Program-made: the position numbers and the translations under genes
Notes under the pieces: model-generated
The model's input: the letters and a program-made list of their open reading frames with translations, nothing else
What the model was told of the DNA's origin: nothing
Database searches by the model: none
Part shown: piece after piece, positions 33,879 through 42,588 of the stretch
Numbering within the stretch: position 1 is the first letter of the stretch
Layout: every line of letters starts with the position of its first letter
Assembly: GCA_021209875.1 (NCBI GenBank)
Contig: JAGYVD010000003.1
Span: 496,001 to 560,000 of the forward strand
Source of the DNA: Rosellinia necatrix
Taxonomy: Eukaryota > Ascomycota > Sordariomycetes > Xylariales > Xylariaceae
Length of the DNA: 64,000 bases
Reading direction: 5' to 3'

Positions 33879-35721
33879 ATGTTGCCGAGCGCTAGTCACC
33901 TTGTTTCTCAGGCTGCGGCTTTTATCGCACCGCGGGATCTAGATATCGATAATCTAGGTAAACGATGTTGAATTCTACATTCCTTACTACTAAATTGTGC
34001 GATTATTTAACTATCCTACAGAGTCTATCAAATCAGTCGCTAGTACGGTCGCTTATGGCACAATGAGCTATTACACTGGGAACGCTACAAATACACCAGA
34101 CGTATGTACTACCCGAGTGTTCAATGGTCATGTCGAGTAACGTTAACGGTAATCTCTAAGACCATCGCTATTTTCCCACAACCTCACTGTGAGTACATGT
34201 TCTCCCCTCTTGAAGAAAGAAACATGGTTTACGTATCTTACGTCCGAAAGACTAGTGGCAAGCCGGCGCTTGTTGGGGAGCCATGTTGGATTATTCGCAT
34301 TATACGGGCGATGCCAGTTACGACAATGTTACAACGCAAGCACTGCTGAGCCAGGTCGGGCCAGAATTCGACTTCATGGATCCACGATATGCCAGTTCCG
34401 AGGGCAACGATGATCAGGCGTTCTGGGCGTTTTCCATACTCGAAGCGGCCGAGCGTAACTTTCCCCAACCCGACGACTCTATACCTCCTTGGCTACAGAT
34501 CGCGGAGAACATATGGAACACCATGGCCCCGAGATGGGATGATACGACCTGCGGCGGCGGCTTGCACTGGCAGATTTTCCCCGACAACCCAAACGGTCTC
34601 GATTACAAGAACGCAGTGTCCAACGGCGGGTTTTTCCAAATCTCGGCCCGACTCGCTCGAGCAACCGGGAACGAAACCTACTTCCTCTGGGCGGAGAAGA
34701 TATGGGACTGGTCGTGGAACGTTGGTTTCATCGACGATAACTTCAACGTCTTCGACGGCGCCAGTTCGAGCCAGGAGTGCCGCGACATCAATCCCTTGAG
34801 CTTTTCCTACTCACAGGGTATTTATATGTATGGGGCAGCCATGCTCTTCAACTATACCGACGGAGACAGAACCTGGGCCGACCGAACAGACGGCCTTCTC
34901 CAAGCCGCCAGATCATACTTCAGCCCATTTCCAAACGCGACAAATATCATGTATGAGCATGCTTGCGAGGAGCTCGACAAATGCACCACCGACATGAAAT
35001 CTTTCAAGGGTTATCGTAAGTATTTCTGTCCTCCTGTTTCTCTAGATCCATGCCCAGGAAACATCTCACACTGGCTGGGAAATGCTGACTATGAGTGTTC
35101 CAGTCGCTCGTTTTATGGCTGCAACGGCACAGATGATGCCCTCGACGCTCCACGATGTTCAAGAGTTATTGGAGGCATCCGCTGTGGCGGCAGGAAAGGC
35201 ATGTTCTGGCGGGGACACCGGCACTGTCTGCGGCGAGAAATGGTATGCATTCATTATCTCGATCATTTTCTGGCTCGCCCATTCGGGTTTAGGGATTCCG
35301 GCGGTTGCTAACAGATCAAAGGTACGTCGGGGGGTATGACGGGAATCCAGGGCTCGGGCAGCAAATGACGGCCCTTGAAATAATCCAGTCTCTCCTCGCC
35401 CCCAGGGCGCAGCCGCCGTTCCAATTCGGTGAGATTAAACACGTCGCGAGCGCAGACAACATGGCCCCAGACTACCCGGTGATATCTTCGCCAACATCAA
35501 CATCTCCTCAGGAAACCGCACCACCGGCCACGACATCCACCATGCTCATATCGCTGTCGACTATAACCTCTCCGAGCACTAATACTCCGCTATCGGCCAC
35601 TTCTATGCCGTCGATGCCGTCGATGGCCTGGCAACCAGACTCCGTCGCCCACGTTACCAGAGCCTATTCAATCCCGATCGTTGTTACAGCAACGCTGCTA
35701 ATTATTCTCTTCAATTCTTAG
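33879..35721 (+). pseudogene. GH76 alpha-1,6-mannanase (Dcw1/Dfg5-like), interrupted by one in-frame stop
   Basis: GH76 Dcw1/Dfg5 enzymes are GPI-anchored and attach mannoproteins to the cell wall. Six exons can be traced with every other junction in phase: 33879-33957, 34022-34101, 34161-34188, 34251-35015, 35104-35242, 35322-35721. Family blocks: ESIKSVASTVAYGTMSYYTG, QAGACWGAMLDYSHYTGD, the catalytic Asp-Asp in EGNDDQAFWAF, and SNGGFFQISARLARATGNETY. The Ser/Thr-rich tail ends in a hydrophobic SIPIVVTATLLIILFNS, a GPI-signal shape. The conserved YWW triplet at the exon 3/4 junction reads Tyr-stop-Trp: TAG at 34253-34255 replaces TGG. TG-to-TA is the complement of CpA-to-TpA, the RIP change. 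No other acceptor near it restores the frame. The N-terminal signal peptide is also poor. The catalytic region is otherwise intact, so the loss is recent or is a base error. Confidence 0.85.
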
Positions 35722-36264
35722 ATTGACGCTGGTCCTGTGTTAAAATGCATACTTGCCTTACCTAGAGCAACCAACCGATGGTGGGGTTCAACGGCGTTAT
35801 TAGTGTCTCAGGTGAGGGGTATAAAAACGGTGTTCAGAAGGGGTTTTTTTTTTTCCTATTGTATGACAAACAACGAAGTTGGGGGGGGGTTTTGCATGAT
35901 CCAGTCGGCCGGCCAAGTTTCGGCAGGGCATGAGTTAAATGCCAGAGTACCTAAGCTACTACAAATATGCATCTATACGGCGTAATGCACCTAATTCATG
36001 CGACAATTGGAGTTTGCCCTGGTTCCATTTGGCACGAAGGCGCTCCGGATCGGAGCCCCACGAGCCTATGACAGGTTTACCAAGCACCTGTGGTGGTGGT
36101 GATCTCTGACTCAAGCGTCAACTCTTTCCTGTTAAACACCAACCGTGATCTAGATAGTCTCCCATAATCCATAAAAACCACGAATTACGGCGAAGAAAAG
36201 TAAGGTACAAACAAGCCTAGAAAACGGTCAAGGAAGCAAGGCCGAGCCATAGTTAATACTAGCT
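35722..36264. other. HIS5 promoter region
   Basis: A T-run at about 35847-35856 and a G-run at 35881-35890 lie near the GH76 end. The stretch before HIS5 holds the TGACTCA element listed separately. No open frame is present. Confidence 0.5.
36107..36113 (+). promoter_or_regulatory. Gcn4/CpcA-type site, TGACTCA
   Basis: A perfect TGACTCA, the binding core of the amino-acid starvation regulator Gcn4 (CpcA/CPC1 in filamentous fungi), lies 152 nt upstream of the HIS5 start codon. Histidine genes are classical targets of cross-pathway control, so position and target agree. A 7-bp match alone occurs by chance about once in 8 kb on two strands, so the support comes from the neighbour. Confidence 0.6.
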
Positions 36265-37555
36265 ATGCCGGCATTCAACCTCGAGACGTGCGCGAGGCCC
36301 AACATCTTAGCACTTGAGCCCTATAGATGCGCGAGAGAGTGAGGCATCCAAAACCGCCCGTGCCGTTCTTCGCAGTGCTGACCTTCTCCGACCCAGTGAT
36401 TACAAGGATGATGGCACGAACATATTATTAGACGCGAACGAGAACGCCTACGGGCCGTCGTTGACGGCCACCGCTGCCGCTTCAGCATTGGCAGCCACTA
36501 CGCCTTCGGCCTCTGAGATTGACTTGATGGGGTTGCACAGATACCCAGATCCCCACCAGAACGAGTTAAAGCAGTTACTCTGCAGCCTAAGGAACACGCA
36601 CCACCACACGGACAAGAAGATCACGCCCGAGAACGTATTCGTCGGCGTCGGAAGCGACGAAGCCATCGATGGCCTCATGCGGTGCTTCTGCGTCCCCGGG
36701 CGGGACAAGATCCTGGTCTGCCCGCCTACCTATGGCATGTACACCGTCTCCGCGCAGGTGAACGACGTGGAGCTAGTCAGGGTGCCACTCCTGGAAGCGC
36801 CGACATTCGCGCTCGACGTGGCCAAGGTCCGGGAGGCGCTGTCGGGCGAGCCGAACATCAAGCTGGTGTACCTCACCTCGCCGGGCAACCCGACGGGGTC
36901 CCCGCTCGCCAAAGAGGACATACGGCAGCTCCTGGAGCACCCGACGTGGAACGGGGTGGTGATCGTGGACGAGGCGTACGTGGACTTCTCGCCCGAGGGC
37001 GCGTCCCTGGCCGAGTGGGTGGCCGAGTGGCCGAACCTGGCGGTGATGCAGACGTCGTCCAAGGGCTTCGGCATGGCGGGCATCCGGCTCGGCGCCGCGT
37101 TCGCGGCCGCGCCCGTCGCGCGGCTCCTCAACAACCTGCGCGCCCCCTACAACGTCGCGAGCCCGACCAGCGCCCTGGCCGTCCGCGCCCTCTCGCCCGC
37201 CGGCCTGGCCGTCATGCGCGCGAACCGCGCCAAGATCGCCGCCCAGCGCGACCGCCTGGTCCGCGAGCTCCCGCGGATCCGGGGCGTCGTCGGCCGCCTG
37301 CGCGGCGGCGTCGAGAGCAATTACCTGCTCTACGAGTTCCTGAACGCGGACGGCCGGCCCGACAACGCCACGGCCCTCGGGGTGTACGAGACGCTGGCCG
37401 AGAGCAGGGGCGTCGTGGTGCGGTTCAGGGGCAGGGAACACGGGTGCCTGGGGTGCCTGCGGATCACGGTCGGGACGGAGACCGAGGTCACGAGGTTCCT
37501 CGAGGCACTGGAAAAGACACTCGCTGACGTGAACGGATATGACACCGCGACGTGA
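36265..37555 (+). CDS. HIS5: Histidinol-phosphate aminotransferase
   Basis: PLP enzyme of histidine synthesis that converts imidazole-acetol phosphate and glutamate to histidinol phosphate. Exons 36265-36338 and 36397-37555 give 410 aa, the usual length. The first exon starts MPAFNLETCARPNILALEPY and the splice rebuilds RCARDDYKDDGTNILLDANE, typical of fungal HIS5. PLP-binding parts: NVFVGVGSDEAIDGL, TSPGNPTG, VDEAYVDF and the Schiff-base Lys247 in SSKGFGMAGIRLG; the phosphate-binding Arg is in CLRITVG. A downstream alternative start without an ATG is excluded by this match. The gene is GC-rich at third positions and is followed by CNS1 in the same direction. A TGACTCA upstream suggests cross-pathway control. 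Confidence 0.96.
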
Positions 37556-38093
37556 AAAAGGAGGAAGGGTAAAAAGGGGAGGGAGGGGGGGAAAGGGGAG
37601 GGGGGGGGGACTAATACCGATACGATACATCTTGGGTTTGTTCATAGAAATTGGGGTTGAAGAATAGACAGGAGAAAGGATGTCTTATGAAGTAAGATGC
37701 CACCCTTCAAAATACAACTTTCTTAGAATTATAAAATGGCCATTGATGAGAAGCAACATGATAGCAGGTAAATTATAAATCAGCAACCTCTAGTTAATGA
37801 AGCCCGCGCAAGAGGATGATATGGTTTGTTTCATAATACTGTTTACAAGGATCTTCTGACGTCGATGCCCCGCCCCCACCATTATTTTGACTCCCTCGGT
37901 AACTAAGTCTGTGCCTATTCAGAGCTTTCTTTCACACTGGCTGCAAAGTCGATGAGCCGAGATTGATAATTTGGCAAAATATCATAATGCTCGACAGGAA
38001 ATTATAACATTTCATCCCAACAACCCAGGAACTCATAATTAAAGTGGCAAGCCTTATCAAAGTATTGAAATTTGCGCTCAACACCCAATCCAC
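37556..38093. other. G/A-rich tract and HIS5-CNS1 intergenic
   Basis: Right after the HIS5 stop, 37557-37610 is almost pure purine with G-runs of 4, 3, 7, 4 and 10 separated by A, which could fold as a G-quadruplex in the RNA-like strand of the HIS5 3' UTR. The rest is AT-rich and carries no gene. Confidence 0.6.
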
Positions 38094-39559
38094 ATGCAGG
38101 AAATTAGCGACGGGGTCACCGAGCGCCTCAAGCTCGGGGAGGCAGAGCAGCCACAACCACAGCCAGGGGTAGCAGCGGCAGAAACGGCAGGAGCGACGAC
38201 AAATAATACAATAGTAGAAAAAGAAGAAGAAGAAGAAGAGGAGGAGGAGGAGGAGGAGGAGGAGGAAGAGCAGGCGCAAGATGCCGTCACGTACACGCCG
38301 GCGACGGCGGCCCTGTTCCCGGAGCTCTCGCCGGGGCGGGCGATGACGCGGAAGAAGACGGTGGACGAGGTGGTGGCGGAGCTGAAGCGGAGCCCGTTCT
38401 TCATGACGGAGCTGGAGGAGAACGACGAGACGGAGGCGCTCAAGGCACTGGCGTACGAAGGGACGCCGCTGGAGAACGCGGCCGAGTTCAAGGAGCGGGG
38501 CAACGAGTGCTTCTCATCGCGCCGCTGGGCCGACGCCAAGGAGTTCTACACCAAGGGTGTGCTGATTCTGGCGGCGGAGGAGCGCAAGCGGAAGCAGGCG
38601 GCGGCGGCTGTGGCGGCGGTGACAGCGGAAGCGGCGGAAGCGGAAGCGGAAGCGGGGGGGGAAGATCTACCCCCCGCGGTCAAGGACGGGGAGGGGGAGG
38701 AGAAGGAGAAGAAGAAGAAGAAGAAGAAAAATGATGAGACGACCGAGGACGAAATCCGCCAGGAGAGGGCCATCCTAGAATCCCTGTACGCCAACCGCGC
38801 GGCGTGCCACCTCGAGCTGAAGAACTACCGCTCGTGCTGGCTCGACGGGGCCGCGGCGCTGCGCCTGAACCCGGGCAACGTCAAGGCGTACTACCGGTCG
38901 GCGCGGGCGTTCCTGGCCGTGGGGCGCGTGGCGGAGGCGGACGACGCGTGCGCGCGGGGGCTCGCGGCGTCGCCGGACAACGGGCCGCTGCGCGGTGGCG
39001 CGCGACGTGGTCGGCCGAGCGGAGGCGGCGGCGGCGCGGGCGCGGCGCGAGGCCGAGAGGGCCGCCCGGGAGAGGCGGCGGGCGTGGCTGGTGCGGGCGG
39101 CGCTGCGGGCGCGGGCGGTCCGCGCGCGCGCGACGGCGCAGCCGCCGGAGATGGAGGACGCCGCCGTCCGCCTCGAGCCCGACCCGGACGACCCCGCCAG
39201 TCACCTCGTCTTCCCCACCGTCCTGCTGTACCCCGCCCACCTGCAGTCCGACTTCGTCAAGGCCTTCGCCGAGACCGACGCCCTCGCCGACCACCTCGCC
39301 TACATCCTCCCGCCCCCCCTGGGACCGCGAGGGCGCGTACGCCCGCGCCGCCGCCGTCGAGTGCTACATGGAGACCGTGACGGGGGGGCTGGTCAAGATC
39401 GGCAAGAAGGTCCCGCTGCTGAAGATCCTTTCGGGGGGCAAGGTCGAGGTCGTCGATGAGGTCGTCAAGGTTTTTGTCTTACCCACCCCCTTGGCGCCCG
39501 CGTGGGTCGAGGAGTTCAAGATGAAGAAGGCCGCCGAGAGGGGGGGAGCGGTAGGTTAG
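38094..39559 (+). CDS. CNS1: Cns1/TTC4-type Hsp90-Hsp70 co-chaperone, two frameshifts
   Basis: Cns1 is a TPR co-chaperone of Hsp90 that also supports eEF2 folding and is essential in yeast. Cns1 hallmarks are RKKTVDEVVAELKRSPFFMT, a TPR block (AEFKERGNECFSSRRWADAK, LYANRAACHLELKNYRSCW, NVKAYYRSARAFLAVGRVAE) and the C-terminal wheel domain with HLVFPTVLLYPAHLQSDFV, PPWDREGAYARAAAVECYME and VPLLKILSGGKVEVVDEVVK. The reading frame must change twice by one base: near 38994 (CGCGGTGGCG; one extra G) and in the run of seven C at 39313-39319 (one extra C). Everything before and after is conserved. A poly-Glu block (codons ~45-62) and an Ala/Glu/Lys-rich insert of about 55 residues within the first TPR are unusual. 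Convergent with the APSES gene. Confidence 0.85.
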
Positions 39560-40375
39560 TGGATTGTCAAAGACAGCAAGTGCTCGGGCCGGCGACATGA
39601 TATGCGTTGTCCGAGAATCATGGGTTCGTCCTTGTACATAAGAACCGGCGACAGACGTTGAGGTCGGATTGCACCATCTAACTTGTAGCGTGTAAAAGTG
39701 GTGTCCATATAATCTCACCCAGTCGGATGGATCCCGGCGGCGAAAGAGCATCTCCTGACGGGCGATGATGAGGCTTGGCGCACCTTGTTTGCGATCTTGA
39801 ACGGCGTCAAATATCTCGCCCAAAGAGCAGACGACTCCGACTTAGGCTTGAACCTCCTCAGTTCCTGCTCCGGGTTTGCTTAATCAACAATCGTTTGCCA
39901 GGCGGTAGTAACAACCCCGAGCGCCACAAAACAGAAGAGACACTTGTTACCAAAACAAAGCGAAGTCACGAACAAGAGTACGTTGCGCCTATAAACCCGC
40001 AAGAACGGTAGTTTACGTCTTTGTACACTGATCGCTGTAATATGAACACAATATGCCTAAATCAAAATAAAATCTATCGACCCCCAAATAAACCTAATGC
40101 AAATGATTTGTTTTTCCCGCCGCCCCCTTTTCCGCCTCCCGTCCGAAAGCGCCGCGAAACCCTTCCTCTATGTCCGAATCCCCCCCCCCTCCCACTCCCC
40201 CAATGTCCCAATGTCCCAATGTTTTCCACATGCAAAACCCCCGGCCCATCCCATCGCAGTACCCCCATCCAAAATCCCCCCTTTGCAATTTTTTTTTTTT
40301 AAAAAATTCCCTAAGTCGACGACGGCCAACTACCATCGAAACCCCAACCCACCCCCCTTTTCCCCCGGACCTAGC
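39560..40375. other. Convergent 3' intergenic
   Basis: Lies between the ends of CNS1 (+) and the APSES gene (-). It is rich in C-runs and has a T/A run at about 40290-40306. No gene or RNA is recognised. Confidence 0.45.
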
Positions 40376-41203
40376 CTACATAGAACTCGACCGGACGCGT
40401 TTCCTCCGCAGCAGCAGCGCGTCGTCCCCATCCCGGTAAGACGGACCACGACCACGACCACGATCACGATCGTGACCATTACCGCCGCCGCCACCGCCAC
40501 CGCCACCGCCGCCGGCATCTTCCGGGCCGGCGCCCGCCCGGAAGGACCGCCCGCGCACGCTGAGGTCCAGCAGCAGCAGCGCGGCCCTCCTATCCCCGGC
40601 TCCCCCCCCTCCTCCTCCTCCTCCTCCTCCTCCCTCGCGGTAGTCCCGCTCTATTGCTGCTGTTGCCGCCGTTGACCGCTCCGTTGGGAGCGGCTGCTGC
40701 TGCTGCTGCTGCTGCTGGTGTTGCTCTGAGGCGCGCGCGCCGCTGCTCGGGCGGCAGTGGTTGCGCTGCTGCTGCTGCTGGTGGTGGTGGTGGTGGTGGC
40801 CTTGGTGATGATAGTAGTAGTCACCGTGGTGGTGCGCTGGCGGGTGCGCGTGGGCGCTGTTGGGCTGTGGCGTTTGCGCGTGTGTGGGCGTGTGCGTGAA
40901 GGCATGCATCTGCGGGCGCGGGAAGTCTGCCGTGCCGCTGCTCCGGGGCGGCGGTAGCGGTAGAGGTAGTGGTAACGGAAGTAGTTGCGATTGCGGTTGT
41001 GGCGTCTGCGTGTATGCCGTTGTCGTCACCGTCGTCGTCGTCGACGGTGGTGGTGGTGGTGGTGGTGGCGGTGCGGGGAGCCGCGGGATCGCGCTCAGCC
41101 AGGGGCTCGGGCCGCCGGACGTCTGGTACGAGACGCGGAGCGAGGCGGGCGGCGGCGCGTTGGCCGGCGTCCATCCGCTGCCGCTGCCGCCGCCAGCGCG
41201 GCT

Positions 41204-41246
<43 letters not shown>

Positions 41247-42588
41247 CGTAGAGTCGCCATGCTCCTGCCGGATGGCATCGGCGAGTCGCGGGCGAAGCAG
41301 CGCCGGAATGGCGGGCGCGGGTCCGACGCCGTCGTGCCGGCGGGGGAGACGTCGCCATCCGTGTCCGTCGCGTACGAGCTGTTCTCGCTCGCCGGCGTCC
41401 CGATGTATGGCCGCCGCGCCGCCTCCGCCGCGCCGCGGTAGCGCGGGCGTTGTCTGCCGTCGTCAAAGGGGCTGCGGAAGACACGGTGATTGCGCTTCGG
41501 GGTCGTGTCCCCATCGCCGCCGCCGCCGCCGTCGTCGTCATCGTCATCGTCGTCGTCGTCATCCTGGGAGGCGGCGCCCGAGCTCGGCAGGTTATTGTAG
41601 ACCCGACGGTAGTACTCGGCCTCCCGCGTCGACCGGTCCACTATGGCCTTGTTTATCACCATGTGACTGTACTCCGGCGCATCGACGTGGGTGCAGAGGG
41701 CCGGGAAGTCGGGCCCGAAGATGGGGATCAGCGCCCCGGCGATGTTGTAGCAGAATGTCGCGCACACGGCCCTCGCGCACTGGTAGGGCATCCAATAGCC
41801 TTTTGCATCATTTGGTTAGCTCGCTCCCTTTTCATTTATATTCATGCCGGCCTCGTGGGGGGGGGGGGGGGGGAGCGCACCTTGGGCCATAATTGAACCC
41901 CCCGTAATGCTATGCGTGATCTCTTTGAGGCCTGGATTCATGTTTAGCATCTTGGCTGGTGTTGTCTATGATCGTCAGCACGGGTTCTTCATCGGTCTTC
42001 AAACTTGTTCAAAAGTTTTTTTTTTTTGTTTAGCTTACTTTTGGATATTTGCAACATTTGAAAAACGGAGTCATGCGAACCAGACCAACGTTATAATCCC
42101 ACATGACGGTAAACTCATTGTCCTCCCCAGGGACTTTAAACACGTACTGAAAAACTACAGAATCCGGGTTAAATAACAAACCATACAAACCATATGATAT
42201 GTAGAGTTGTCGTATGGAAATACGTACCTTCAAAGCTCTCCCGACCCGTCTTCTCGAAAAAATCTTTCTTGCCACTGTTATAGGGTATATGCCTGGAGTA
42301 CTCCTGTATCTTCCCGAGTGGATAGACTTGAAAGTTCCTCACCAGATGAAGTGACAGCTCGTCTAGATCCTCATATGGTTGGAAGTTTATAGCCCCCTTT
42401 GGCTTACTTTTAGTAAAAACAACCGCATCCTTCGGCATTTTGTGCTTAGGCATCATTGATCGGTCCGGGATCGTAGGCTCCTCCGCACAAGAGTCCGTGG
42501 GAGACGATAATTCCGGACTGGGCGGGAATCTCCTACCGTCAGGTGGCCCCGGAGGGGCAGGGTTGAGAAGGGATGACACCGACAGCAT
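40376..42588 (-). CDS. APSES/KilA-N DNA-binding regulator (Xbp1-like) with homopolymeric tail
   Basis: APSES proteins are fungal-specific regulators; the Xbp1-like branch represses growth genes under stress. Four exons (42228-42588, 42039-42154, 41881-41965, 40376-41799) join in phase for 661 aa, starting [20 protein letters not shown]. The DNA-binding domain spans about residues 65-215: [76 protein letters not shown] and [18 protein letters not shown]. After it the chain is disordered with poly-Asp (~267-277), poly-Gly, poly-Gln (~373-386), poly-Pro, His-rich [11 protein letters not shown] and further Gln, Gly and Arg tracts, ending [13 protein letters not shown]. Such lengths of pure repeats are far above what the related proteins I know carry. 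Intron 3 begins GTGCGCTC and then runs into 17 C. The regulatory target cannot be inferred. Confidence 0.82.
41205..41246 (-). repeat. CAG repeat encoding poly-Gln
   Basis: About fourteen uninterrupted CAG codons on the minus strand (CTG on plus). The lack of CAA interruptions makes it prone to length change. Confidence 0.9.
41857..41873. repeat. 17-base G homopolymer in intron 3 of the APSES gene
   Basis: A pure run of seventeen G on plus (C on the coding strand), 7 nt after the exon edge. Its length in the sample is likely unreliable or polymorphic. Confidence 0.85.

Noticed and set aside
36682..37645. Overlapping open frames on both strands within HIS5
   Set aside because: Low-complexity Arg/Pro/Gly text typical of off-frame GC-rich coding DNA; HIS5 explains the whole interval.
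40860..41896. Plus-strand open frames across the APSES tail
   Set aside because: They are translations of the same codon repeats in other frames (poly-Val, poly-Cys, poly-Leu) and have no independent support.
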